64,000 bases of DNA from Pseudomonas citronellolis (lineage in GTDB: Bacteria > Pseudomonadota > Gammaproteobacteria > Pseudomonadales > Pseudomonadaceae). Below the pieces are notes generated by a model, which was not told the origin of the DNA, ran no database searches, and worked only from the letters and a program-made list of their open reading frames with translations. Made by a program: the position numbers and the translations under genes. Location of the stretch: the NCBI RefSeq assembly GCF_900112375.1, contig NZ_FOLS01000009.1, positions 1-64,000 of the forward strand, written 5' to 3'. This document shows, one piece after another, positions 1 through 9,113 of the stretch (positions within the stretch are counted from its first letter, which is position 1; each line of letters opens with the position of its first letter).

Positions 1-1293
1 TTCATCGAAGACAGCAAGGCCAGCCTCGGCCTGCGCAACTTCTACATCAACACCGACAACCGCAACGGCCCCGCCTCGCCCAGCAAGCAGGAAGAATGGG
101 GCCAGGGCTTCATGCTCAACTACGCCTCCGGCTTCACCGAAGGCACCGTCGGCTTCGGCGTCGACGCCCTGGGCCTGCTCGGCCTGCGCCTGGACGGCGG
201 CGGCAAGTCCGGCAAGAGCGGCATCGACCGCCAGCCCGGCACCATCTTCCCGCTGGAGAGCGACGGCAGCGCGGTGGACGAGTTCAGCAGCCTGGGCCTG
301 ACCGCCAAGGCGAAAGTGTCGAAGACCGAGTTCCGCTACGGCACCCTGCAGCCCAAGCTGCCGGTGGTGGTCTACAACGACGCGCGCCTGCTGCCGATGA
401 CCTACGAGGGCGGCCAGGTCACCTCCAACGAGTTCAAGGACCTGACGCTGATCGGCGGCCAACTGACCCACACCAAGGGCCGCAACTCCACCGACTGGCG
501 CAGCATGTCCATCGCCGGCGCCAACGGCAGCAGCGCCAGCTCCCGCGACAGCAACAAGTTCTACTTCGCCGGCGGCGACTACAAGGCCACCAAGGACCTG
601 ACGCTGCAGTACTATTACGGCCAGCTGACCGACTTCTACCAGCAGCACTTCCTCGGCCTGACGCACAACTGGGCGGTCGGCCCGGGCACCCTGAAAACCG
701 ACCTGCGGGTGTTCATCAGCGATTCCGACGGCAAGAACGGCAGCGCCTCCGGCCGCGCCGACGGCTACGTCAGCAGCGGCTACTACGGCAACAACCTGAC
801 CAAGGGCGAGGTGGACAACAACGTCTACAGCGGCCTGCTCACCTACAGCCTCGCCGGCCACAGCATCGGCGCCGGCTACCAAGTGCTCACCGGCGACAGC
901 GACTTCCCCTACCTGAACCGCGGCGACGGCGAAGGCACCAGCACCTACCTGCACACCGACGCCCAGCTGCTGAAGTTCAACCACGCCGGCGAGCGCACCT
1001 GGATCGGCCGCTACGCTTACGACTTCGCCAAGCTCGGCGTGCCCGGCCTGACCTTCAGCGTGCTCTACCTCAACGCCGACGACATCAAAACCGGCCGCGG
1101 CGACCAGGGCGAGTGGGAACGTGACATCGCGGTGGGCTACGTGGTCCCCGAGGGCACCTTCAAGGGCCTGGGCCTGGCCTGGAAGAACGCCACCATGCGC
1201 AGCGGCCTGCCGGTCAGCGGCTCGGGCACGGCGACGCAGCGGGACCAGGATGAGAACCGGTTGATCGTGAGCTATACGTTGCCGTTGTTCTAG
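1..1293 (+). CDS. OprD-family outer membrane porin, 3' part (5' end outside window)
   Basis: The reading frame is open from base 1, so the N-terminus and signal peptide lie upstream of the window; 430 codons remain. The protein is a substrate-specific outer membrane beta-barrel of the OprD type, which lets amino acids, peptides or organic acids through the outer membrane. Visible family marks are the early RNFYINTD segment, the 'EWGQGF' stretch, 'RYGTLQPKLPVV', long runs of alternating polar/hydrophobic strands, and a C-terminal phenylalanine (LPLF), the usual Bam recognition residue. An ATG at 112 is internal to the barrel and is not the start. Which OprD subfamily it belongs to (and thus its substrate) cannot be told from this fragment. 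Confidence 0.93.
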   Translation, partial: FIEDSKASLGLRNFYINTDNRNGPASPSKQEEWGQGFMLNYASGFTEGTVGFGVDALGLLGLRLDGGGKSGKSGIDRQPGTIFPLESDGSAVDEFSSLGLTAKAKVSKTEFRYGTLQPKLPVVVYNDARLLPMTYEGGQVTSNEFKDLTLIGGQLTHTKGRNSTDWRSMSIAGANGSSASSRDSNKFYFAGGDYKATKDLTLQYYYGQLTDFYQQHFLGLTHNWAVGPGTLKTDLRVFISDSDGKNGSASGRADGYVSSGYYGNNLTKGEVDNNVYSGLLTYSLAGHSIGAGYQVLTGDSDFPYLNRGDGEGTSTYLHTDAQLLKFNHAGERTWIGRYAYDFAKLGVPGLTFSVLYLNADDIKTGRGDQGEWERDIAVGYVVPEGTFKGLGLAWKNATMRSGLPVSGSGTATQRDQDENRLIVSYTLPLF

Positions 1294-1619
1294 GTCTGGA
1301 GTGAGGGTTGTTGGAGCCAAGAGCCAAGAGCCCCTCTCCCTAACCCTCTCCCTGAAGGGAGAGGGGACCGTTCGGAGTGAATGGATGTTTCGGCGTCAGC
1401 CGGAGATGACGGTTCAGGTTGAAACCATTGCTGTCCGCCGGCACGGACAAGCTCCCTCTCCCTTCAGGGAGAGGGAGCGGAGCCAACCCAAGGCACGAAA
1501 GCCACCGGACCGCACCGGAGGTGCTCTTCGTAGGAGCGAGCTTGCTCGCGAACCGCATGGCACCGAACCTGTTCGCGAGCAAGCTCGCTCCTACGAAAAG
1601 CCATAAAGCCATCCAGCCC
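1294..1619. repeat. Intergenic repeat block with REP-type hairpins (no gene)
   Basis: This 326-bp gap holds two repeat types that recur through the window. At 1328-1368 and 1452-1474 is a palindromic unit built on CCCTCTCCCT-gaa-AGGGAGAGGG. At 1528-1597 two copies of a REP-like unit, GTAGGAGCGAGCTTGCTCGC and its reverse complement, face each other and could form a long stem. The convergent porin and modC ends fit the usual placement of such elements. No convincing coding sequence is seen here. Confidence 0.8.
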
Positions 1620-2708
1620 TCAGGCCAACACCGCCACCGACTTCACCTGCGCCCACACCCCCTGCCCCACCCGCAACCCCAGTTGCTCGCAGGAATACCG
1701 GGTAATCCGCGCCAACAACGGATTCCCCCCCACATCCAGCCGCACCAGCAGATGCGCCGGCGTATCCGTGGGAGCCAGCTCGGTCACCGTGGCCGGCAGC
1801 AGGTTGAGGATGCTGCTCTGCTGCGGGCGCTGCAGAGTCAGGCTGACGTCGCGGGCCTGCACCTTGATGCGTAGCGCCTTGCCCACCGGCAGCGGGCCAT
1901 GGGCCAGGCGGATGCGTTCGCCGCAGTTGGGCAGGCCGAGGTCGAGCAGGCCGTATTCGGCGTCGTGGCCCAGTACCTGGCCGTCGATCACCACGCCGGC
2001 GTCTTCCAGCAGCGAGGTGGGCAGGTCGGTGCGCGCCAGGGTCTCGCCCACCGCGCCGCTGGCCAGCGCGCGGCCGGCTTCCAGCAGCACCAGGTGGTCG
2101 GCCAGGCGCGCCACTTCGTCCGGCGAGTGGCTGACGTAGAGGATGGGGATGTCCAGCTCGTCGTGCAGGCGCTCCAGGTAGGGCAGGATCTCCGCCTTGC
2201 GCTTGAGGTCCAGGGCCGCCAGCGGCTCGTCCATCAGCAGCAGGCGCGGGCTGGTCAGCAGGGCGCGGGCGATGCCCACCCGCTGGCGCTCGCCGCCGGA
2301 CAGGTGGCGCGGCATGCGTTCGAGCAGGTGGCCGATGCCCAGCAGCTCGCAGGCCTGGTCCATGGCCACGCGATGCTCGCGCGCCGGCACGCGCTTCATG
2401 CCATAGCGCAGGTTGCGCCTCACCGACAGGTGCTCGAACAGGTTGGCGTCCTGGAACACGTAGCCGATGGCGCGCTTGTGCGGCGCCAGGAACAGGGCCT
2501 GGGCGCTGTCCTGCCAGGTTTCGCCGTTGACCACCAGGCGCGCCTCGCGCGGCCTTTCCAGGCCGGCCACGCAGCGCAGCACGGTGGTCTTGCCGGAGCC
2601 TGAGTGGCCGAACAGCGCGGTCACCCCGCGGCCCGGCAGGCGCAGGTCGACGTCCAGGGTGAAGCTGCGGTATTCGAGCAGGAAGCGTGCTTGGATGTCT
2701 GCCGGCAT
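1620..2708 (-). CDS. modC: Molybdate ABC transporter ATP-binding protein ModC
   Basis: This is the cytoplasmic ATPase that energises molybdate import. The 362-residue length is normal. The Walker A motif GHSGSGKTT lies near residue 33, the signature [15 protein letters not shown] near 137, and Walker [13 protein letters not shown] near 157. The C-terminal ~75 residues form a TOBE/Mop domain ([14 protein letters not shown]...) that binds molybdate and marks ModC rather than a generic ATPase. The ATG starts one base after the modB stop, so modA, modB and modC form one tightly packed minus-strand operon. The C-terminus runs into the REP block. Confidence 0.96.
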   Translation of the reverse strand: MPADIQARFLLEYRSFTLDVDLRLPGRGVTALFGHSGSGKTTVLRCVAGLERPREARLVVNGETWQDSAQALFLAPHKRAIGYVFQDANLFEHLSVRRNLRYGMKRVPAREHRVAMDQACELLGIGHLLERMPRHLSGGERQRVGIARALLTSPRLLLMDEPLAALDLKRKAEILPYLERLHDELDIPILYVSHSPDEVARLADHLVLLEAGRALASGAVGETLARTDLPTSLLEDAGVVIDGQVLGHDAEYGLLDLGLPNCGERIRLAHGPLPVGKALRIKVQARDVSLTLQRPQQSSILNLLPATVTELAPTDTPAHLLVRLDVGGNPLLARITRYSCEQLGLRVGQGVWAQVKSVAVLA

Positions 2709-2709
2709 C

Positions 2710-3390
2710 TCAGTTCCAGGCCGAGTGGCTGCGGCGCGTGGAGTACAGCGCCAGCAGCACGAAGAAGGAGAACACCACCATGCCGCCGGCCAGCCAGTGC
2801 GCCTGGGCGTACTCCATGGCCTCGACGTGGTCGAAGATCTGCACCGAGACCACGCGGGTCTGGCCGGGGATGTTGCCGCCGATCATCAGCACCACGCCGA
2901 ACTCGCCCACGGTATGGGCGAAACCGAGGATGGCGGCGGTGACGAAGCCCGGCCGCGCCAGCGGCAGGACCACGCTGAAGAAGGTGTCCAGGGGCCCGGC
3001 GCGCAAGGTCGCCGCGGCCTCCAGCGGGCGCGTGCCGATGGCCTCGAAGGCGTTCTGCAGCGGCTGCACCACGAAGGGCAGCGAGTAGATCACCGAGCCC
3101 ACCACCAGCCCGGCGAAGCTGAACGGCAGGCGCTGCCAGCCGAGGGCGTCGGTGAGCTGGCCCACCGGGCCGTGGGGGCCCAGCGTGACCAGCAGGTAGA
3201 AGCCGATGACCGTCGGCGGCAGCACCAGTGGCAGGGCCACCAGCGCACCCAGCGGGCCCTTGAGCCACGAACGGGTGCGCGCCAGCCACCAGGCGATGGG
3301 GGTGCCCAGCAGCAACAGGATCAGGGTGCTGACGGTGGCCAGCTCGAGGGTGAGCCGGATCGCCGTGAGGTCCGCCGCGGTCAGGTGCAT
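2710..3390 (-). CDS. modB: Molybdate ABC transporter permease ModB
   Basis: This is the inner-membrane permease of the molybdate importer, 226 residues with about five hydrophobic spans. The binding-protein-dependent transport EAA loop is visible around residues 120-150 ([20 protein letters not shown]), where ModC docks. It begins 12 bp after the modA stop and ends one base before modC, which argues for translational coupling. The family is well known; the assignment rests on sequence pattern and on its position between modA and modC. Confidence 0.96.
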   Translation of the reverse strand: MHLTAADLTAIRLTLELATVSTLILLLLGTPIAWWLARTRSWLKGPLGALVALPLVLPPTVIGFYLLVTLGPHGPVGQLTDALGWQRLPFSFAGLVVGSVIYSLPFVVQPLQNAFEAIGTRPLEAAATLRAGPLDTFFSVVLPLARPGFVTAAILGFAHTVGEFGVVLMIGGNIPGQTRVVSVQIFDHVEAMEYAQAHWLAGGMVVFSFFVLLALYSTRRSHSAWN

Positions 3391-3402
3391 CGTTTTCCCT
3401 GT

Positions 3403-4212
<810 letters not shown>

Positions 4213-4253
4213 CTATACCTTCCTGACCTCACTGAAACCAAGGAGAGAAAGAC

Positions 4254-4682
4254 ATGAAAGTCAGCGCGCGCAATGTGTTCCGCGGCACAGTCAAGCAACT
4301 GCGCAACGGCGCGGTGAATGCCGAGGTGGTGGTGCAACTGCCCGGCGGCAACGACCTGGTGGCCATCGTCACCGAGGAAAGCGTGAAGAGCCTCGGCCTG
4401 GCCCAGGGCAAGGACGTGGTGGCGCTGGTCAAGGCGCCCTGGGTGATGCTGATGACCGATGCCGAGGGCATTCGCCTGTCGGCGCGCAACTGCCTGGCCG
4501 GCACGGTGAAGTCGGTGGCCGACGGCGCGGTGAACGCCGAGGTGGTGCTGGACCTTGGCGGTGGCAGCGAAGTGGTGGCGGTGGTCACCCGCGACGCCGT
4601 CGCCGAGCTGGGGCTGGCGGCCGGCGTCAAGGCCACGGCGGTGATCAAGGCTTCCCATGTGATTCTCGGTGTTCCTTCCTGA
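4254..4682 (+). CDS. modG: Double Mop/TOBE-domain molybdate-binding protein (ModG-like)
   Basis: The 142-residue protein is two tandem copies of a ~68-residue Mop domain. Both start with the same phrase (SARNVFRGTVK at residue 3 and SARNCLAGTVK at 76) and both continue with GAVNAEVV. Such 'dimop' proteins (ModG of Azotobacter vinelandii is the same length) bind several molybdate ions and act in intracellular molybdenum storage and homeostasis. The start ATG has a good ribosome site, AAGGAGAG, about eight bases upstream. It is divergent from modABC, as modG is in Azotobacter. Single-domain Mop homologues exist, but the duplication is clear here. Confidence 0.92.
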   Translation: MKVSARNVFRGTVKQLRNGAVNAEVVVQLPGGNDLVAIVTEESVKSLGLAQGKDVVALVKAPWVMLMTDAEGIRLSARNCLAGTVKSVADGAVNAEVVLDLGGGSEVVAVVTRDAVAELGLAAGVKATAVIKASHVILGVPS

Positions 4683-4706
4683 CGGATGCCACGGCGCGAC
4701 GCTGGA

Positions 4707-4729
4707 GGGCCCCGGTCTGTCCGGGGCCC
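4707..4729 (+). terminator. GC-rich hairpin after modG
   Basis: A perfect 9-bp stem, GGGCCCCGG/CCGGGGCCC with loop TCTGT, begins 25 bp after the modG stop. It has no U-tract, so it is either a weak terminator or an mRNA 3'-end stabiliser. It separates modG from the ModE box that follows. Confidence 0.6.
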
Positions 4730-4740
4730 GCTGCCGGAGA

Positions 4741-4768
4741 ATCGTTATATCAAAAATTACATAACGAT
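4741..4768. promoter_or_regulatory. ModE-binding palindrome
   Basis: The arms ATCGTTATAT and TACATAACGAT are separated by CAAAAAT. This closely matches the E. coli ModE operator pattern CGnTATAT-N6/7-TACATAACG, where molybdate-bound ModE represses modABC. Unexpectedly it does not lie in front of modABC or modG; it stands 58 bp after the modG stop and 36 bp before a tiny ORF followed by a terminator. ModE itself is not encoded in the window. The match to the consensus is seen directly; which transcript it controls is inferred. Confidence 0.8.
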
Positions 4769-4804
4769 ACCCGCGCCGCAGCAATACCCATTAAGGGCAA
4801 CGCC

Positions 4805-4867
4805 ATGGGCTTGGCCACGGGCGTCGGTGCCGATGGGCACGCCAGCATTCTGCATTTATTGACCTAA
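4805..4867 (+). CDS. Possible 20-residue ORF behind the ModE box
   Basis: ATG at 4805 has an AAGGG ribosome site seven bases upstream (4794-4799 region) and opens a 20-codon frame ending in TAA at 4865-4867. The encoded peptide MGLATGVGADGHASILHLLT resembles nothing recognised. The stop codon lies in the loop of the terminator that follows. It could be a real small protein, or the region may be a short regulatory RNA of roughly 100 nt. Support comes only from the ordered set box, ribosome site, ORF, terminator. Confidence 0.35.
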   Translation: MGLATGVGADGHASILHLLT

Positions 4868-4879
4868 AGGTCAATTTTT
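4859..4879 (+). terminator. Rho-independent terminator of the ModE-box transcript
   Basis: The stem TTGACC/GGTCAA with TAAA loop is followed by TTTTT on the plus strand. It ends whatever transcript starts near the ModE box and lies nine bases from the convergent DUF202 stop. The T-run on the plus strand shows that it mainly serves a plus-strand RNA. Confidence 0.7.
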
Positions 4880-4887
4880 CCGCAAGG

Positions 4888-5250
4888 CTACAACGCCAGG
4901 TACAGCGTCAGCAGCAGGCCCAGGCCGGCCACCGTCAGGTTGAGCCAGGGCCCGGCGTTGACCCGGTAGCCCTCGGGAATCTCCACCGGCTTCAGCCCGC
5001 GCACCACGTTGCGGTACTGCAGCGCCGAGCTGCAGGCGGCCACGCAGCCGAGCAGGATGAAGCCCAGCCCCACCCAGAACGACATGCGCAGCGCCGCCGC
5101 GGTCTCCAGGCCGGCGTGCATCAGGCGCAGCAGCAGGCCGGTGCGCTCGACCACGAAGCCGAAGGCGATCAGCGCCAGGGCGGTACGGTTCCAGGCCAGC
5201 AGGGTGCGCTCGGCGGCGAAGAAGACGCGGGGGTCGTTCAGGTCGGACAT
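4888..5250 (-). CDS. DUF202 (YidH-like) inner membrane protein
   Basis: This is a small membrane protein of 120 residues with three predicted spans. The DUF202 signature is clear at the N-terminus: DPRVFFAAERTLLAWNRTALALIAFGF. The biochemical role of this family is not established, although DUF202 domains also occur in eukaryotic Vtc polyphosphate polymerase complexes. It stands alone on the minus strand, with 70 bp to the next gene on that strand (the second YedE-type gene ends at 5321). The standard length and the intact motif make the call safe at family level only. Confidence 0.85.
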   Translation of the reverse strand: MSDLNDPRVFFAAERTLLAWNRTALALIAFGFVVERTGLLLRLMHAGLETAAALRMSFWVGLGFILLGCVAACSSALQYRNVVRGLKPVEIPEGYRVNAGPWLNLTVAGLGLLLTLYLAL

Positions 5251-5320
5251 GGGGCCTCGGTTCGCAGGGGAATCTCCGGGTAGCGTAGGCGGCGGGCGGC
5301 GCTGCGTCTAAGGCACGGCT

Positions 5321-5746
5321 TCATGCCCCCGCGCCCTTGCGCCGCTGCTGCCATTCGAACGCCGCCATGCCGGCCAGCATCCCCAGCACGAACAGCGCCG
5401 CCTGCCAGTGGCCGGCGCCCAGGCCGACCAGCGCCGGCCCCGGGCAGATGCCGGCGATGCCCCAGCCGATGCCGAACACCAGGCTGCCCAGCACCAGGCG
5501 GCGGTCCAGGTCGCGCCGCGTCGGCAGCTGCATGGCGCCGCCGAGCAGGCCGTGCGCCTTGCCGCGGGCCAGGCCGAAGAACGGCAAGGCGGTGAGGATG
5601 GCGCCGACCATCACCAGCGCCAGGGACGGGTCCCAGGCCCCGGCCAGGTCAAGGAAGGCCAGCACCTTGGCCGGGTCGGCCATGCCGGCCAACAGCAGGC
5701 CTAGGCCGAACAGCAGGCCGCAGAGGAAAGCGCTCAGGCGGGCCAT
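5321..5746 (-). CDS. YeeE/YedE-family sulfur transport protein, second subunit (DUF6691-like)
   Basis: The 141-residue integral membrane protein has four hydrophobic spans. It carries the family phrases LLFGLGLLLAGMADPAKVLAFLDLAG and IGWGIAGICPGPAL, the latter with a conserved cysteine thought to handle thiosulfate or sulfane sulfur in YeeE-type transporters. With the preceding gene it forms a split, two-component YedE (PmpAB-like) system. The gene begins two bases after the upstream partner stops, so the two are co-translated. The exact sulfur species carried is unknown. Confidence 0.88.
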   Translation of the reverse strand: MARLSAFLCGLLFGLGLLLAGMADPAKVLAFLDLAGAWDPSLALVMVGAILTALPFFGLARGKAHGLLGGAMQLPTRRDLDRRLVLGSLVFGIGWGIAGICPGPALVGLGAGHWQAALFVLGMLAGMAAFEWQQRRKGAGA

Positions 5747-5748
5747 GT

Positions 5749-6180
5749 TCAGGCTCCCAGCAGGTGGCGGATGCAGAAGACGGTGACGAAGCCGCTGGCC
5801 ATGAAGCACAGCGTGGCCAGCAGCGACCGCGGCGACAGCCGCGCCAGGCCGCACACGCCATGGCCGCTGGTGCAGCCGGCGCCATAGCGGCTGCCCAGCC
5901 CCACCAGCAGCCCGGCCAGCAGCAGCGCTGGCCAGGCGCTGTCGAAGTGCAGCGCCGGCAGCGGACCGAAGGCCAGCCACAGCAGCGGCGCCAGCAGCAG
6001 CCCGATGAGGAACGCCAGGCGCTCGCCGCCGACGCCGCCCCTGGCCAGCAGGCCGCCGAGCAACCCGCTGATGCCGGCCACGCGGCCGTTGAGCAGGGCG
6101 AACAGGCCGGCGGAAAGGCCGATCAGCGCGCCGCCGGCCAGGGCGCTCCAGGGGGTGAAGGCAGTCCAGTCGATGTTCAT
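5749..6180 (-). CDS. YeeE/YedE-family sulfur transport protein, first subunit
   Basis: This 143-residue membrane protein contains the hallmark GLGSRYGAGCTSGHGVCGLARLS segment (around residues 97-118), with two cysteines likely to relay sulfur, and ends in a hydrophobic helix. Its ATG overlaps the stop of the ArsR-type regulator by four bases (ATGA), so the regulator and both transport subunits are one operon. This layout, BigR-like repressor plus paired YedE subunits, is typical of sulfide/persulfide response loci. Confidence concerns the family; the substrate is inferred. Confidence 0.9.
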   Translation of the reverse strand: MNIDWTAFTPWSALAGGALIGLSAGLFALLNGRVAGISGLLGGLLARGGVGGERLAFLIGLLLAPLLWLAFGPLPALHFDSAWPALLLAGLLVGLGSRYGAGCTSGHGVCGLARLSPRSLLATLCFMASGFVTVFCIRHLLGA

Positions 6181-6500
6181 TCGGCATCCTCTGCGCAGAA
6201 CAATTGGTAGAGAGTCTGGATCACCGCCAGCGCCTGGGGGCTGCTGATGCGGTAGTACACCTGCTTGCCCTCCTTGCGCGTCGCCACCAGGCCCTCGCGG
6301 CGCAGCACGCCCAGTTGCTGGGACAGCGTCGGCTGGCCGACGCCCACCCGCTCCTCCAGGGCGCCGACGTGCAGCTCCTCCTGGGACAGCATGCACAGCA
6401 GCAACAGGCGGTCGGGGTTGCCCAGGGCCTTGAGCAGGCGCCCGGCCTGGTCGGCGGAGTGGCGCAGGCGTTGCAGGTCGATGGCTGGGATGGCGGGCAT
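6177..6500 (-). CDS. ArsR/SmtB-family repressor, BigR/SqrR-like
   Basis: The 107-residue winged-helix repressor has the recognition helix VGQPTLSQQLGVLRREGLV and wing RKEGKQVYYRI. Two cysteines, one in LLLCMLSQ (near residue 36) and one near the C-terminus in LFCAED, sit where BigR and SqrR form the persulfide-sensing disulfide or tetrasulfide bridge. It is the first gene of the YedE operon and probably represses it until reactive sulfur is present. A palindrome just upstream (6523-6539) is the likely operator. The sensing role is inferred from the cysteine pair and neighbours. Confidence 0.9.
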   Translation of the reverse strand: MPAIPAIDLQRLRHSADQAGRLLKALGNPDRLLLLCMLSQEELHVGALEERVGVGQPTLSQQLGVLRREGLVATRKEGKQVYYRISSPQALAVIQTLYQLFCAEDAE

Positions 6501-6522
6501 GGGAACGCTCTACGAAATTACA

Positions 6523-6539
6523 ATATATGAAAACATATA
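6523..6539. promoter_or_regulatory. Palindromic operator upstream of the ArsR-type gene
   Basis: ATATATG-AAAA-CATATA lies 23 bp upstream of the repressor start within an AT-rich patch (6515-6546). AT-rich palindromes of this sort are bound by BigR-type repressors over their own promoters. The symmetry is seen directly; binding is inferred. Confidence 0.6.
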
Positions 6540-6578
6540 ATATAAACCCGCAGAACGTCCACCCTCGCCCGCCGCGGG

Positions 6579-8192
6579 CTATTCCTTGGGCGCCTGGCGC
6601 CGCGGCCAGGCCAGGGTGAAGCAGGCGCCGCCCAGGGCCTGGCTGCGGGCGATGGACACCCGGCCGCCGTGCCAGCGGATGATCCGCCGCACGATGGACA
6701 GCCCCAGGCCGTGCCCGCCGGTGACCCGCGTGCGGCTGTCGTCGACGCGGAAGAACGGCGTGAACAGGCGCTCCCAGCGGTCCTCCGGCACGCCCGGGCC
6801 GTCGTCCTCGACGTCTACCTGGCAGCGGTCCAGGCTAACGCGGTAGCTCACCCGCACCCGCGTCTCGGCGTAGCGGATGGCGTTGCTCAGCAGGTTCTGC
6901 AGGGCGCGGTGCAGGTAACGCGGCTCGGCCTCGATCCAGCTACCCTGGTCGAAGGGCACCAGCGCGCCGGCCTCGCAGGTCACCTGCACCTCGCCGCGCA
7001 GCGGGGCGATCTCCGCCACCACCTGGCGCACCAACTCGCCCAGCTCCACGCTCTGGTAGGTCAGCGCCGGCGAGCCCTGCTCCAGGCGCGCGTAGGTGAG
7101 CATCTCGTCCACCAACTGGTCGAGGTCCTGGATGTCGCCGTCCATGCCCTCCAGGTACTTGCGCCGGGTCTTGTCGTCCTCGGCGGACTCGATCATCTCC
7201 AGGCCGAAGCGCAGCCGCGCCACCGGTGTGCGCAGCTCGTGGGACACCGCGCGGACCAGCTCGCGCTGCACGCTGATCAGGCGCTGGATCTGCTCGGCCA
7301 TGTGGTTGAAGGTGCCGGCCAGGCGCCCCACCGAGTCGCTGCCGCGTTCGTCCACCCGGGTGTCCAGGCTGCCGCGGGCGATGCGCGAGGCGGCCGACTC
7401 CAGGCCACGCAGGCGCTGCTCCAGGCGGCTGACCAGCAGGTACAGGGTGAGGCCGATCAGCGACAGGCCGACGGCGGCGATCAGCAGCAGCAGTTGCGGC
7501 GGGTAGGGGTTCATCTGGTAGATCGGCCCCAGCTCCAGCACCCAGGGCGTGTCGACGATGCCGGCCACCACGCGGATGGAGTCGCCGTTCTTGCCCAGCG
7601 CCAGCACGGTGTCGCCCTCCTCCACCCGGCGGCTCTGGTCGTCGTCCAGGTCGATCTCCTTCAGGCGCAGCAGGTGCACGTCGAAACCGAAGCGCTTGTC
7701 GCGCACGATGCGCGCCAGGTGGTAGGGCTGCTCGCTGGCGGGGAAGCGGCGCAGCTCGTCCATCAGCATATAGATGGTGGCCCGCGCCAGTTGCTCGCTG
7801 ACCTGCTCCACCTCGCCGGTGAGCACCAGGCCCTCCTGCAGGCTGACCTGGGTATGGATGCGCACCTGGTGCGGCCCGTCGGCCTCCACCAGCACCTGGT
7901 CGTTCATCAGCCGCGCGCGGTCGCGGCCGTCCATGCCCAGGGCGTCGAGCTTCTGCAAGCTCAGCGGTATGCCCATCAGGCGGCTCCACTGCAGCAGCGC
8001 GCGCTTGCGGTCCACCTCCTCCATGCCTGCCATCTCGTCGGCCATCAGGCGGAAGGTGCCGCGCGCCAGCTCCTCGCGGTAGCGGTCGCCGCGCACCTCG
8101 TTGACCAGGTGCAGGGTCAGCACGCCGAGGACGGCGACCAGCACCAGGGTCAGCAGCATGCCGCCGTAGATGCGCAGGAAGATGGATTTCAT
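6579..8192 (-). CDS. RstB-like membrane sensor histidine kinase
   Basis: The 537-residue kinase has an N-terminal transmembrane helix (residues 7-27), a ~200-residue periplasmic sensor, a second helix near 232-254 (LLLLIAAVGLSLIGLTLYLLV), a HAMP linker, the H-box VSHELRTPVARLRFGLEMI with phospho-accepting histidine, and the ATPase N, G1 and G2 boxes (NLLSNAIRYAETRV, DDGPGVPED, GGHGLGLSIVRRI). It is paired with the OmpR-type regulator encoded upstream on the same strand, separated by 216 bp of repeats. In P. aeruginosa the same pair lies beside nrdA. The stimulus is unknown. Confidence 0.92.
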   Translation of the reverse strand: MKSIFLRIYGGMLLTLVLVAVLGVLTLHLVNEVRGDRYREELARGTFRLMADEMAGMEEVDRKRALLQWSRLMGIPLSLQKLDALGMDGRDRARLMNDQVLVEADGPHQVRIHTQVSLQEGLVLTGEVEQVSEQLARATIYMLMDELRRFPASEQPYHLARIVRDKRFGFDVHLLRLKEIDLDDDQSRRVEEGDTVLALGKNGDSIRVVAGIVDTPWVLELGPIYQMNPYPPQLLLLIAAVGLSLIGLTLYLLVSRLEQRLRGLESAASRIARGSLDTRVDERGSDSVGRLAGTFNHMAEQIQRLISVQRELVRAVSHELRTPVARLRFGLEMIESAEDDKTRRKYLEGMDGDIQDLDQLVDEMLTYARLEQGSPALTYQSVELGELVRQVVAEIAPLRGEVQVTCEAGALVPFDQGSWIEAEPRYLHRALQNLLSNAIRYAETRVRVSYRVSLDRCQVDVEDDGPGVPEDRWERLFTPFFRVDDSRTRVTGGHGLGLSIVRRIIRWHGGRVSIARSQALGGACFTLAWPRRQAPKE

Positions 8193-8235
8193 CGGCGAAG
8201 CCCTGTGCCGGGTTCATGGGCCGGGGTGAAGTCGC

Positions 8236-8350
8236 TGGGTTCCCGCGTGCGCGGGAATGACGCCGGGGAGTCTGGATGCCGGGGGGTTGCTGCGCAGGGT
8301 GCGGGAAACACCGAACCCACCCCCGTCATTCCCGCGCACGCGGGAACCCA
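8236..8350. repeat. Inverted pair of CGTCATTCCCGCG repeats
   Basis: Copies of a palindromic unit (TTCCCGCG-xx-CGCGGGAA with flanking TGGGT and TGACG) lie at 8236-8262 and, inverted, at 8324-8350, between the kinase and its response regulator. Further copies are at 35898-35920 and 48270-48296. Facing pairs are typical of REP/BIME-type elements. Confidence 0.75.
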
Positions 8351-8408
8351 ATGAACAGCCGCAGCAACGCACGACCCCGAAGCCAGGCAGCGAATCAGCG
8401 CAAGCCCC

Positions 8409-9113
8409 CTACTGCTCGCCAACGAACAGGTACCCCTTGCTGCGCACCGTCTTGATCAGCCGCGGGTGCATGGGGTCGTCGCCGATCTTCGGGCGGATGC
8501 GCGAGATGCGCACGTCGATGGAGCGGTCCTGGCCGTCGTATTCGATGCCGCGCAGGGAATTGAAGATTTCCTCGCGGGAAAGGATGCGCCCGGTGTTGGC
8601 CGCCAGCAGCCACAGCAGGTCGAACTCGGCGCTGGTCAGCTCGATGGTCTGGCCGTCCAGCCAGGCCTCGCGCATGGCGTTGTCGATCACCAGCTTGCCG
8701 AAGGTCAGGCGCTTGCTGCCCGCCGCGGGCGCCTCGTCCGGCCCCTCGCTGCGCCGCAGCAGGGCGCGGATGCGCGCCAGCAGCAGGCGCGGGCGCACTG
8801 GCTTGCACACGTAGTCGTCGGCGCCCATCTCCAGGCCCTGGATCTGGTCCATGTCGTCGGTGCGCGCGGTGAGCATCAGGATCGGGCCGTCGTAGTCCGG
8901 GCGCAGGCGCCGGCAGATCGACAGGCCGTCCTCGCCGGGCAGCATCAGGTCCAGCACCACCAGGTCCGGCCGTTCCGCCAGCACGCGGTCCACCGCGCGG
9001 GCGCCGTCGGCCTCGACGCCCACCTTCAGGCCGTTGCTTTCCAGATAGTCCTGGGTCAGCTCGGCCAACCGCTGGTCGTCCTCGACAATGAGGATTCGCG
9101 CCTCTTGCTCCAC
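8409..9113 (-). CDS. OmpR-family response regulator (RstA-like)
   Basis: The protein has a receiver domain with acidic pair ED-D at ILIVEDDQRL, phospho-acceptor aspartate in LVVLDLMLPGEDGL, and conserved lysine in YVCKPVRP. A C-terminal winged-helix DNA-binding domain follows (LTSAEFDLLWLLAANTGRILSREEIF...DVRISRIRPKIGDD). A GTG start at 9113 is preferred because GGGAGG lies just upstream and gives the usual ~234-residue length; longer in-frame starts run into non-conserved sequence. It works with the adjacent RstB-like kinase. An NrdR-like palindrome about 120 bp upstream suggests a link to nucleotide or oxygen status. Confidence 0.92.
   Translation of the reverse strand: MEQEARILIVEDDQRLAELTQDYLESNGLKVGVEADGARAVDRVLAERPDLVVLDLMLPGEDGLSICRRLRPDYDGPILMLTARTDDMDQIQGLEMGADDYVCKPVRPRLLLARIRALLRRSEGPDEAPAAGSKRLTFGKLVIDNAMREAWLDGQTIELTSAEFDLLWLLAANTGRILSREEIFNSLRGIEYDGQDRSIDVRISRIRPKIGDDPMHPRLIKTVRSKGYLFVGEQ

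Noticed and set aside
1328-1368. CCCTCTCCC...GGGAGAGGG palindromes as rho-independent terminators
   Set aside because: They occur in both orientations, often in tandem, without U-tracts and inside operons; they behave as a repeat family.
8193-8408. A small gene between the sensor kinase and its regulator
   Set aside because: The gap is occupied by an inverted pair of CGTCATTCCCGCG repeats; open frames there follow the repeat symmetry.
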